A DNA stretch of 64,000 nt from Roseburia sp. 1XD42-69. Lineage in GTDB: Bacteria > Bacillota > Clostridia > Lachnospirales > Lachnospiraceae. The notes under the pieces were generated by a model. It was not told where the DNA came from, did not search any database, and saw only the letters and a program-made list of their open reading frames with translations. This document shows positions 19,777-27,645 of the stretch, piece after piece. The position numbers were made by a program, and so were the translations under genes. Each line of letters starts with the position of its first letter. Positions within the stretch are counted from its first letter, which is position 1. The stretch covers positions 1 to 64,000 of the forward strand of contig NZ_RAZG01000001.1 in NCBI RefSeq assembly GCF_003612565.1. Reading direction: 5' to 3'.

Positions 19777-19980
19777 CTAAGCCAAACGTGTCACGTTTGC
19801 TGCCTGTGGACCTTTTTCCCCTTCCACTACCTCGAATTCAACAGACTCCCCATCTTTCAATTCTTTGAATCCATCCATCTGTAATGCAGAAAAATGAACA
19901 AAAATGTCATTTCCCTCTGCGTCAGAAATAAATCCATAACCTTTTTTTGCATTAAACCATTTTACAGTTCCCTGCCGCAT
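19777..19980 (-). CDS. csp: Cold-shock protein (CspA family)
   Basis: 67 residues forming one cold-shock OB-fold. RNP1 is KGYGFISDA and RNP2 is DIFVHFSAL. These proteins bind single-stranded RNA/DNA and melt mRNA structure. The gene is a single unit between a good promoter (20033-20061) and a terminator (19694-19720). Confidence 0.95.
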   Translation of the reverse strand: MRQGTVKWFNAKKGYGFISDAEGNDIFVHFSALQMDGFKELKDGESVEFEVVEGEKGPQAANVTRLA

Positions 19981-20032
19981 AACTTTTTCCTCCTGCTAAA
20001 ATATAACCTGTGTAATAAATTCCACAAAGATT

Positions 20033-20061
20033 ACACTAGCATATTATGGTGGATTTGTCAA
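20033..20061 (-). promoter_or_regulatory. Sigma-A promoter of the cold-shock gene
   Basis: A consensus -35 TTGACA (20061-20056), a 17-nt spacer and -10 TAGTGT (20038-20033) preceded by TGC (extended -10). This leaves a 5' leader of about 50 nt. Confidence 0.65.
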
Positions 20062-20109
20062 CTTGTGGATCTAAATTTTCTTGTAAGGTCCTGTTAAAAA
20101 ACGGAACTT

Positions 20110-21483
20110 TCACTCCCCAGGTGAAATCACTTTTGCAATGATATCCGCCAAGGGCTCCATGGCATTCATGGCCTCCTGCACCGTATTGGTCTGGGCCCCC
20201 ACTTCCACCAAAAGGGTTTTGGGGCAGTAATGCATATTATACCGGTAGCCTTTTAAGTATATCGCCCTGGAAAAACCCGGATAATATTCTTTTGCCGCTA
20301 GCTGCATCTGAAGAGAAAAGGCCAGGTTATCCTGTATGTAGGGATTGGGCAGGTAGCCGATGTCACCGTTGGCGGTGGTGCGGCTTAGGCCGTTAAAAAA
20401 CATAATGCTTGCCATCTCTTTGCCTCCCTGCTCCGTCACAAGGCGGGTGCCCTCAGGAACCCCGTCCCGGTGCAAATCTATTACAATTTCTATACTTGGA
20501 TTTTCCCTTAAAATCTGCTCCACCGCAGGCCCGGCCTTAGAATATGCATTGTCCCTGGTCTCCACGTCATATTCCCCGGTGTGGTGTATGACATGGAACC
20601 CGTAACTCCCCAAAAGCTGGTTTAAATACTCTCCCACCCCTACAATGGAGGTGGAGGCATCCCCGGTGGAGTCTGCAAACCCTTCCTGGGAATGAGTGTG
20701 ATAAATAAGAATCTGGGGAGCATCCGGCCCGTGGTTTAGCTTCATGCTTTTCCCCAACAGTTCTTCTGCGTTTAACTGTCCGCTGTTTATGGTAGTGGTT
20801 CTGTCCACCACATAAAAATTCTGGAGCAGATAGTCAAAATCGTTTAATTTTTCCTTTGGGTATGTGGCCACCGGGGTATTGTTTGGGATAAAATCCGTCC
20901 CAGAGCTGTTTTGGGCCACCTGTACCGCCTCACCGGGAGTATCCGAAGGCTCCTCTTCCTCTGGGGCTTCCTGTTTCATCTCCTGATTTTCCTTTCGGTC
21001 TTCCGGGAGCACATTGTCCCCTTCTTTCAGGGATGTCTGCCCCACAGAATCCCCGCCTTGCACTTCCCCTGAGGTTACCACCTCCCCGGTGTTTTGGTCC
21101 ACATAGTTTTCGTCCCTGGCCTCCCTGGCAATAATGGTCTCGTAGGAAATATCACTCTCTGTTTGAGTGGCATAATCCTCTGTCCCTGTCACATAACGAT
21201 ACCCTGGAACCATTTCAAAAATCCGCTCCATGAGAAACTGCTCCAAAGTCTGTTCACTGTTTTTATAAAATATAGAGGGAACCACCGTCCTTAACATCTG
21301 GAAATACCCTTCGCTTCTGCCCTGTCTTATCACAGAATACATCAGGGAATCTTTTCTTATCATATTTCCGGAAAGAACGCACACGCATAAAACTATGGCA
21401 ATGCCTCCTGTCAAAAAAGTCTTATATTTCTGATACTGACGCCTTTTTTTCCACTTATTTTTCACTCTACACACTCCTGCCAC
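20110..21483 (-). CDS. spoIIP: Stage II sporulation protein P
   Basis: 457 residues. One N-terminal membrane anchor (FLTGGIAIVLCVCVLSG, about 23-40) is followed by a low-complexity acidic linker (about 140-195) and the SpoIIP hydrolase domain: ILIYHTHSQEGF and IEIVIDLHRDG hold metal-binding His residues, and LLVEVGAQTNTVQEAMNA is the conserved C-terminal motif. SpoIIP is the amidase/endopeptidase of the DMP complex that thins septal peptidoglycan during engulfment. It follows gpr, the usual clostridial order. Confidence 0.92.
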   Translation of the reverse strand: MAGVCRVKNKWKKRRQYQKYKTFLTGGIAIVLCVCVLSGNMIRKDSLMYSVIRQGRSEGYFQMLRTVVPSIFYKNSEQTLEQFLMERIFEMVPGYRYVTGTEDYATQTESDISYETIIAREARDENYVDQNTGEVVTSGEVQGGDSVGQTSLKEGDNVLPEDRKENQEMKQEAPEEEEPSDTPGEAVQVAQNSSGTDFIPNNTPVATYPKEKLNDFDYLLQNFYVVDRTTTINSGQLNAEELLGKSMKLNHGPDAPQILIYHTHSQEGFADSTGDASTSIVGVGEYLNQLLGSYGFHVIHHTGEYDVETRDNAYSKAGPAVEQILRENPSIEIVIDLHRDGVPEGTRLVTEQGGKEMASIMFFNGLSRTTANGDIGYLPNPYIQDNLAFSLQMQLAAKEYYPGFSRAIYLKGYRYNMHYCPKTLLVEVGAQTNTVQEAMNAMEPLADIIAKVISPGE

Positions 21484-21526
21484 TTATATATATATGGCAG
21501 GACAAAGGCTTTATTACTAAAACTGT

Positions 21527-22474
21527 TTAAGCGGGGAAAAAAGCCATATTAATTCCCTCTGAAATGGTAAAGCTCAGCCGTTTAATGGATTCGTCAATGT
21601 CCTTTGGTGTAACAAACATGGCATTTAAGTTAGGGGAGAGAAGTTCCCGTATCAGTTCATGTTTCTCCGCCTCCTCTAACTGGCTGATGGAATGGCCCAA
21701 ATCCTCCAGCCGCCTGGTCTCCTCCATTGCCGTCACAAGATTGCTCATAGTGTCGCTGACAATGGTAACAGCGTCCACAACTGTGGGGATTCCAATGGCA
21801 ATAACAGGAATTCCCATACTTTCGCTGTTTAAGGCATGTCTGTGGTTTCCCACACCGGAGCCCGGGGAAATCCCTGTGTCCGTGATCTGTATGGTGCGGT
21901 TTAAACGCTTGGTGCTCCTGGCTGCCAAAGCGTCCACCGCTATGATATAGTCAGGTTTTGTCTCTTTTAACACCCCTTTTATAATTTCCAGGGTTTCCAT
22001 CCCTGTCTGGGCCATCACCCCGGGCACAATACTGCTGATTTGATGGTTGCTGGTAAGGCCGAAGGCGTATTTTCCGAATTTTCGGATAATATGCCTAGTT
22101 ATCATCATATTGTCCGCCACCCTGGGGCCTAAGGCGTCCGGCGTCACCTCCCGGTTTCCAAGGCCCACAATGAGAACTGACAGCTCCTTATCCTCAATGG
22201 GTAAAAGTTCCTTTAGTATTCTCGCTAACTGCCTGGATATCTCCCTGTGGTAATCCTCGTCGGAATCCGCCATATCCGGAGCTTCCAAGGTAATGTAATT
22301 CCCTCTTGGCTTTCCCATGGCCTTCGCCCCGTTCTCCGTTCGGATTATCACTTTTGTAATTTTCATGTTTCCGTCAACCTCTTCATTTTTGACTTCCACA
22401 CCTTTAATCTCCACATTGTCGCTTTCAAATTTTTCTCTTGCTTCTAATGCAAGGTCCGTACGAACCTGATACAT
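21527..22474 (-). CDS. gpr: Germination protease GPR
   Basis: About 315 residues from the ATG in MYQVRTDLALEAREKF, preceded by GGTGGTG; an upstream start at 22543 adds 23 residues not typical of the family. GPR is made as an inactive zymogen in the forespore and cleaves small acid-soluble spore proteins at germination. Family signatures include LIVGLGNREVTPDALGPRVA and IAVDALAARSTKRLNRTIQI. It is adjacent to spoIIP. Confidence 0.94.
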   Translation of the reverse strand: MYQVRTDLALEAREKFESDNVEIKGVEVKNEEVDGNMKITKVIIRTENGAKAMGKPRGNYITLEAPDMADSDEDYHREISRQLARILKELLPIEDKELSVLIVGLGNREVTPDALGPRVADNMMITRHIIRKFGKYAFGLTSNHQISSIVPGVMAQTGMETLEIIKGVLKETKPDYIIAVDALAARSTKRLNRTIQITDTGISPGSGVGNHRHALNSESMGIPVIAIGIPTVVDAVTIVSDTMSNLVTAMEETRRLEDLGHSISQLEEAEKHELIRELLSPNLNAMFVTPKDIDESIKRLSFTISEGINMAFFPA

Positions 22475-22662
22475 TTTTTGCACCACCTTTGATTTGTATT
22501 CTAAATAGTTTTTTGTAAAAACAGGCAAAATATGTATTGACATATTAGAAATATTATCCTAAAATAACATTTGTATGCGTGTATTGAGACGTCCGTGTCC
22601 GGCTTCAATGCACCAAATAGGAAAAACAAATGTAAAATTCTCACATATTGGAGGTGTCCGGA

Positions 22663-22926
22663 TTGGCTAACATTAAATCAGCTAAGAAAAGAATCTTAGT
22701 AACACAGACAAAGACTGCAAGGAACAAATCTATCAAATCTGCAGTGAAAACAGCTATGAAAAAAGTTGAGGCTGCTGTGGAGGCTAAGAATAAAGAGGAA
22801 GCACAGGCTGCATTGACTGCTGCAATCTCTGCCATCAGCAAAGCTGCAAGTAAAGGCGTATATCACAAAAACAACGCTGCCAGAAAAGTTTCCCGTTTAA
22901 CCAAGTTGGTAAACACACTGGCTTAA
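22663..22926 (+). CDS. rpsT: 30S ribosomal protein S20
   Basis: 87 residues, the usual S20 length and composition ([20 protein letters not shown], then [19 protein letters not shown]). The start is the TTG at 22663, seven nt after GGAGGTG. A UUG start is also known for E. coli rpsT, where it takes part in autoregulation, so the weak start may be functional here. Divergent from gpr, convergent with holA. Confidence 0.95.
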   Translation: MANIKSAKKRILVTQTKTARNKSIKSAVKTAMKKVEAAVEAKNKEEAQAALTAAISAISKAASKGVYHKNNAARKVSRLTKLVNTLA

Positions 22927-22929
22927 AGT

Positions 22930-22966
22930 AAAAGCAGGTCATTCCCGTCAGATGACCTGCTTTTTT
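22930..22966 (+). terminator. Terminator of rpsT
   Basis: A 13-bp stem (AAAAGCAGGTCAT / ATGACCTGCTTTT) with a 9-nt loop and a T6 tail, four nt after the rpsT stop. Confidence 0.88.
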
Positions 22967-22996
22967 GCTGCCCAAACCTGCTTTCATCTCTCCTGC

Positions 22997-23980
22997 TCAG
23001 GAAGCTTTGCTGTATTTTACAATAAAAATCTCCACTGCAATTTTTTCATTCATTTTCCCTGTCTTTACGTCCTCCTCCGCCGCCGCCCCGTCCTTTAGGA
23101 CCTGAATCAGTTTGTCTTTTGTATAATTTCTATTCTGATTCTGATATTTTCCCACGGCAAATTCCGGCACTCCCACCTTTTTTGCGATTTCACTTCTGGG
23201 ATATCCCTTTCCCGTCAGCTCTTTTACCTCCGCCAGAATCCGAAACTGCCTGGTAATCAAAAACAATATCCGCATGGGGGCCTCCTTTAAAGTTAAAAGG
23301 TCATAATACAAATCCAGGGCTTTTTTCTGGTTGTGGGCGGATATGGCATCCACCATGTCAAAAATCTTATTGCTGATTTTCTCCGTCACCACAGCTTTTA
23401 CATCCTCCGCCTCAATCACATCTTTCTTTAAAGTGTAGCACAGAAGTTTTTCCAGCTCCCTGTCCATATTGCTCATGTCGAACCCTGTCCTTTCAAAAAA
23501 CATGGAGAGCACAGGCTGGGTAATATTTTTATTTTCCCGCTTGATTCTGCCCAACACCCACCTGGTGAGGACGCTTTCTGTCTGAGGAATAAATTCCACC
23601 GCAGAGCCGGACTTTTTCACGGCCTTGTATGTCCTTCCCCGCTTGTCCACCTCCGATTCCACAAAGATAAAACATGTCGTCTCATTTACCTGGGGAAAAT
23701 ATTCCGCCAGGGCGTCGCAGGTGGTTTTAAAAAAGCCGGAATCCTCCACAAGAATCACCCTTTTTTCCGCAAAAAAAGGCAGTGTTTCCGCCAGGTCAAT
23801 CAGTTCCCCCGGATTGATATCTTTCCCCTGGTAGGCGGAAAAATTCATGGTATCCCCCGGAAGGGTTAGGGCCGCAAGAAGTTTGTCCCGATACTGCCTT
23901 TTTAAATACACTTCCTCCCCGTAAAGCAGGTACACTCCAGGGAATTTTTTTTCTTTTATGTTTAAGTCTATGGTTTTCAT
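22997..23980 (-). CDS. holA: DNA polymerase III subunit delta
   Basis: 327 residues from the ATG in MKTIDLNIKEKKFPGVYLLY, with GGAG at 8 nt; the open frame begins 13 codons earlier without support. The HolA pattern is an N-terminal AAA-like domain lacking a normal P-loop (LLYGEEVYLKRQYRD), NFSAYQG, LPFFAEKRVILVED, and a C-terminal helical clamp-loader collar. It opens the beta clamp. Adjacency to rpsT is common in Bacillota. Confidence 0.93.
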   Translation of the reverse strand: MKTIDLNIKEKKFPGVYLLYGEEVYLKRQYRDKLLAALTLPGDTMNFSAYQGKDINPGELIDLAETLPFFAEKRVILVEDSGFFKTTCDALAEYFPQVNETTCFIFVESEVDKRGRTYKAVKKSGSAVEFIPQTESVLTRWVLGRIKRENKNITQPVLSMFFERTGFDMSNMDRELEKLLCYTLKKDVIEAEDVKAVVTEKISNKIFDMVDAISAHNQKKALDLYYDLLTLKEAPMRILFLITRQFRILAEVKELTGKGYPRSEIAKKVGVPEFAVGKYQNQNRNYTKDKLIQVLKDGAAAEEDVKTGKMNEKIAVEIFIVKYSKAS

Positions 23981-24137
23981 ATGCCATTCTCCAAAATTTT
24001 CGGTATGATACATTTGCATCAGGGCTATTTTACCATAAGCCCTTCTCCGATTCTATAAAAATTTTTAATTTTCCCCTTTTCTTTTACCTGTAAAATGTAG
24101 TATAATATATTCGATTATGAAAAAAGGAGTTTTTGCA

Positions 24138-24938
24138 ATGACAAATGTATCAGCCATTCAGGCTTTGCAGGCCGCACTGACTGCTTCCGATTCCGTGAGC
24201 CAGCAGTCCGATGTTGATTTTTCTTCTTATTTAAAAACAAGCAAGACTTTAGATGAAATTTACACAGAAGCTTCCCAGACCTACGGTGTGTCGGAAGAAC
24301 TGTTAAAAGCTATGACAAAGCAGGAGTCCAGTTTCCGGACAAACGCCACCAGCCGCAGCGGCGCCCAGGGATTGATGCAGTTAATGCCCGCCACCGCCAG
24401 AAGCCTTGGGGTGACGGATTCCTACGACCCCTATCAGAATATTATGGGAGGGGCAAAATATATTAAAAAAATGCTGGACAAATACAACGGTGACGTGTCC
24501 CTTGCCCTTGCCGCATACAACGCAGGCAGCAATAATGTGGACAAGTACGGCGGGATTCCCCCTTTTGCAGAGACGCAGAACTACGTTGCCAAAATTACCC
24601 AGTACTTATCCGAAGGGGTGGAGGTTCCTGACAGGGAAACCCACTATATGGTAGGACAGGCCACAGTTGCCACGGATACCGACATTACATATCAGGATTT
24701 AAATGATTTTGCCCAGGAAATTTTAACGAATATTTTTTCTTATGAGGATTACATGAAGGTTATCGCCACCCTTGCAGGGAAAGACAATGAAAATGTGACT
24801 CTCTCTTTTAATGTAATTTCTGATGAAGAAAATCAGGAAGAAAATGAGGAACCGGTTTCCGACAGCTATAAAGCTTATCAGGATTTAAATACTGCCCCGG
24901 CAAAGACATTTCTTGTAAACAACGGAGAAATTGCATAG
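24138..24938 (+). CDS. Lytic transglycosylase (SLT domain), no signal peptide seen
   Basis: 266 residues from the ATG after AAAGGAG. The SLT domain (about 55-170) has the catalytic Glu in KAMTKQESSFRTNATS, followed by GAQGLMQLMPATA and LALAAYNAGSNNV. It should cleave peptidoglycan between MurNAc and GlcNAc. The N-terminus (MTNVSAIQALQAALTASDSV) is not a signal peptide, resembling flagellar or secreted-by-other-route transglycosylases. The C-terminal 80 residues are acidic and of unknown fold. Confidence 0.88.
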   Translation: MTNVSAIQALQAALTASDSVSQQSDVDFSSYLKTSKTLDEIYTEASQTYGVSEELLKAMTKQESSFRTNATSRSGAQGLMQLMPATARSLGVTDSYDPYQNIMGGAKYIKKMLDKYNGDVSLALAAYNAGSNNVDKYGGIPPFAETQNYVAKITQYLSEGVEVPDRETHYMVGQATVATDTDITYQDLNDFAQEILTNIFSYEDYMKVIATLAGKDNENVTLSFNVISDEENQEENEEPVSDSYKAYQDLNTAPAKTFLVNNGEIA

Positions 24939-24945
24939 GTAACAG

Positions 24946-24974
24946 AAAAGAGGGAGCCCAGGCTCCCCTTTTTG
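24946..24974 (+). terminator. Terminator of the transglycosylase gene
   Basis: A 7-bp GC-rich stem (GGGAGCC / GGCTCCC) with flanking A and T runs, ending in CTTTTT. Confidence 0.75.
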
Positions 24975-25000
24975 ATTCCCCAATCAGTACAGCCCTGAAG

Positions 25001-26134
25001 CTATTCTCCACTTGTAATCATATCCTCCAGGATTTCTCTTAGTTCCATTGCCGCCCCTTCAATATCCCTCTGGGCAAATACGGCGCTCACCACTGCCGCC
25101 CCGTCCATTCCGCATCCCTTTAACTGCCTGATATTTTCCCTGGTAATTCCCCCTATGGCGACCACAGGAATCTCCACGCTGGCACAGATTTCTTTTAATA
25201 CCTTATGGTCCAGGGGCTTTGCATCCCCTTTTGTACCTGTTTGAAAGACTGCCCCGCTGCCAAGGTAATCCGCCCCCTCCTCCTGGGCCTTTCTTGCCTG
25301 CTCCACAGTTCTTGCGGAAACTCCGATAATCTTATCAGGCCCTAAAATCTTTCTTGCCTCTTTTACCCCCATGTCCCCCTGTCCGATATGGACGCCGTCG
25401 GCCCCTGATTTCAGGGCAATTTCCACATTGTCATTGATAATGAACGGCACATGGTATAACTGGCAGAGTTTTTTTACCTCTGCGGCCTCTTTTAAAAATT
25501 CTTCCTCCGAAAGGGTTTTCTCCCGAAGCTGTAAAAAAGTCACCCCGCCCTTTAAGGCTTTTTCAATCTGTTCATATAAGGTTTCCCCCTTAAGCCAGCT
25601 TCTGTCTGTCACTGCATAGAGAAGTAATTGTTCTTTTCTGCAATTCATTTTACTCAATCGGATATCCTTGAACATAATCAGGCAAGGATTCTTTTCATCC
25701 CACATTTCTGTCAGCGTAAGAAGTGTGTCAAAACCAATGCTCCTATAGAATCTGCGTGTCCTTTCATATGGTTCGGAATCAACAATATCGCTTAGTGTTT
25801 TTACTATCACGTATTTACAGCCGCTTTTTATAAAGTACTCTTCCGAAGTGCGATAAAGCGCTTTTCCTATACCAGTATGCTGATACTCCGGAAGCACTCC
25901 GCACACAAATATGTCCCCGGTATGCTGATAATGTATTTTTACGGAGAAAAATCCCACGCACTTACCTGTATCATCTACTGCAGAATAAAAGGGATATTCC
26001 TTAACCTCTTCTGCATACTCCTCAAAGGACTGCTTATTTCCAAACCACTGGGGCAGTTTATAAAGAACCTCTCTTGTGTACGCTGATTTCTTTTCCCCGT
26101 CATTGACTTCCAAAATCCGGATATGTTCTTCCAT
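25001..26134 (-). CDS. thiE: GNAT acetyltransferase - thiamine phosphate synthase fusion
   Basis: 377 residues in one frame. Residues 1-165 are a GNAT N-acetyltransferase (CoA loop near LPEYQHTGIGKALYRTSEEY; RRFYRSIGFD near its end). Residues about 170-377 are a complete ThiE: QLREKTLSEEEF, IINDNVEIALKSGADGVHIG, GVSARTVEQARKA, VAIGGITREN. ThiE joins HMP-PP and the thiazole phosphate to make thiamine phosphate. The join (KDIRLSK, then MNCRKEQLLLYAVTDRSW) looks like an in-frame fusion of two genes. No other thi genes are next to it. Confidence 0.88.
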   Translation of the reverse strand: MEEHIRILEVNDGEKKSAYTREVLYKLPQWFGNKQSFEEYAEEVKEYPFYSAVDDTGKCVGFFSVKIHYQHTGDIFVCGVLPEYQHTGIGKALYRTSEEYFIKSGCKYVIVKTLSDIVDSEPYERTRRFYRSIGFDTLLTLTEMWDEKNPCLIMFKDIRLSKMNCRKEQLLLYAVTDRSWLKGETLYEQIEKALKGGVTFLQLREKTLSEEEFLKEAAEVKKLCQLYHVPFIINDNVEIALKSGADGVHIGQGDMGVKEARKILGPDKIIGVSARTVEQARKAQEEGADYLGSGAVFQTGTKGDAKPLDHKVLKEICASVEIPVVAIGGITRENIRQLKGCGMDGAAVVSAVFAQRDIEGAAMELREILEDMITSGE

Positions 26135-26221
26135 CTCTTCCCTCCCTCATAACTCCCTTTATTTCATTTAAGTATAACTCCCCAGTATAAAGAAGTCAAT
26201 TCATTGTTTTGTGCCACACAA

Positions 26222-26256
26222 AAATACCAGCCGGAAACTTTCCCGGCCGGTACTTT
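26222..26256 (-). terminator. Terminator of the sigma/anti-sigma operon
   Basis: A GC-rich 9-bp stem (ACCGGCCGG / CCGGCTGGT) followed by ATTTTT on the minus strand, just after the stop at 26262. Confidence 0.75.
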
Positions 26257-26261
26257 TTATA

Positions 26262-26879
26262 CTAATTTATCTGTGTATACAATTCTTTGCCCTCCTCTGG
26301 CGTATTTGTAGTGGATTCGTAAGGATAGGAGCCGTCATTTTCTCTTGTGATTTTCACATAGTGGGTAACTTCCCCGTCTAGAATGGCTACCCGGCACACA
26401 CCCTTTTCGTCAAACAATTCTGTGATATCTTTTGACTTATCCTTAAGATAAATCCATACACGCCCGGCATTATCCCTGTCTACCTGGGGCGTATCGCTGT
26501 ATTCATCCATAATGTCCTTTGCAGAGAGTTTTTCTTCATTTCCATTTTCATCAATGGCCACGCCTCCCCCTCCCCAGACAACTTCTGTCCCTTCATTGTT
26601 GCAGGAAAAAGTATAGCCATTTTCGTCGGCGTTATCTTTCACGCTTACAGTTATTTTTTGGCCTTTTATCCATGTGGAAAATATTTGCTGGATTCCCCCG
26701 ATATCCGCCGCATAGGCAGTGGCGGAGCCGCCGATGATAATACATGCTGCAAAAGCTGCAATTGCAAGGTTCATTTTGTGTTTTCTTTTCATATTTGCCA
26801 TGTTTTCTACCTCCAAAGAAATGTCCCGGGAGGTCTGAAGTACCGAAAACGCCTCTTTATATTTTTCTTTATTCGTCAT
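26262..26879 (-). CDS. Probable membrane-anchored anti-sigma factor
   Basis: 205 residues: a 35-residue cytoplasmic N-terminus, one membrane segment (MNLAIAAFAACIIIGGSATA, about 36-58), then an extracellular domain resembling DUF4179-type anti-sigma proteins. It overlaps the ECF sigma gene by 11 nt, the usual arrangement of a sigma factor and its inhibitor. The inhibitory role is inferred from this arrangement. Confidence 0.7.
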   Translation of the reverse strand: MTNKEKYKEAFSVLQTSRDISLEVENMANMKRKHKMNLAIAAFAACIIIGGSATAYAADIGGIQQIFSTWIKGQKITVSVKDNADENGYTFSCNNEGTEVVWGGGGVAIDENGNEEKLSAKDIMDEYSDTPQVDRDNAGRVWIYLKDKSKDITELFDEKGVCRVAILDGEVTHYVKITRENDGSYPYESTTNTPEEGKELYTQIN

Positions 26880-27351
26880 GGTCCCATTCCTCCTGTAATG
26901 ATTCTTTCAGCAGCTTTCTCCCTCGTGACAGCCGGGTTTTTACATTGCTCTCGCTGATTCTTAAAATTCCGGCAATTTCTTTTACCCCGTAATCCTCATA
27001 ATAAAACAGATGAATGGCCGTTCTGTACTTTTCCGGGAGTTTCATCACCGTTTCAAAGAGATTTTGGGATTTTGGCGTCTCAAAAGCAAGGGTTTCCATA
27101 TACTCTTCCAAAGGCACTTTATTTTTTCTCCAGAAGGTATGGTTTACATTTTTCGCTTTATTGATCGCCACCCGAATCAGCCATGCACGGATATGCTGCT
27201 GGCTTTCAAATTGATTTTTGCTCATGTGATACTGAATAAAGGTTTCCTGGACAACATCCTCCGCATCCTGTGCATTTTTGCATATGCTAAAGGCTGCCGC
27301 ATAGATGTTGTTCTGGTATAAACCTATCAGCTCCTGTACTGGTTCTCTCAT
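26869..27351 (-). CDS. ECF RNA polymerase sigma factor
   Basis: 160 residues with sigma region 2 (LYQNNIYAAAFSICKNAQDAEDVVQETFIQ) and region 4 (LPEKYRTAIHLFYYEDYGVKEIAGIL, then SESNVKTRLSRGRKLL). It redirects RNA polymerase to a small regulon in response to an envelope signal, probably via the overlapping anti-sigma gene. It is the last host gene before the integrated element. Confidence 0.92.
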   Translation of the reverse strand: MREPVQELIGLYQNNIYAAAFSICKNAQDAEDVVQETFIQYHMSKNQFESQQHIRAWLIRVAINKAKNVNHTFWRKNKVPLEEYMETLAFETPKSQNLFETVMKLPEKYRTAIHLFYYEDYGVKEIAGILRISESNVKTRLSRGRKLLKESLQEEWDHDE

Positions 27352-27465
27352 AGTTTTCTGGGCGCTCCTTTATAACTTGTTTGTAAAGGCCTTTCACTAA
27401 TGATACAGTTGGGAAGGGGAAAAGGTGACAAAATTTAGAAATTAATTGAATTAATTTTAAAAGAA

Positions 27466-27491
27466 AAAAGCCCTGAATCATCAAGGCTTTT
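27466..27491 (-). terminator. Terminator following the tRNA-like sequence
   Basis: AAAAGCC pairs with GGCTTTT around a short TGA/TCA-containing loop, followed by TTTTC on the minus strand. Its position just after the tRNA-like 3' end fits a tRNA transcription terminator. Confidence 0.6.
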
Positions 27492-27494
27492 AAA

Positions 27495-27519
27495 AGCTGG
27501 CAACGGGAATCGGACCCAC
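27495..27519 (-). other. Candidate attachment site: tRNA 3'-end-like sequence
   Basis: On the minus strand, GTGGG-TCCGATT-CCCGT can fold as a T arm (five pairs, two of them wobble), followed by TGCCAGC and T as acceptor strand and discriminator. No matching 5' tRNA body precedes it; that sequence is AT-rich and element-like. This fits a displaced tRNA 3' end at the chromosomal side of an integration site, with the intact tRNA expected at the far end beyond this window. The tRNA identity is not certain; acceptor TGCCAGC with U73 would suit tRNA-Thr. Confidence 0.4.
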
Positions 27520-27645
27520 TATCAATGTGCCATTTCCCCAGTAAAATCAAGGGTTTCAGCAATTTTGCTTTGATTACTTTTGATTACTTGGTAATCATTT
27601 CTAAAAAACTTCATTAAAATTAGTTTTTGCCAGTTTAAAAACCTT

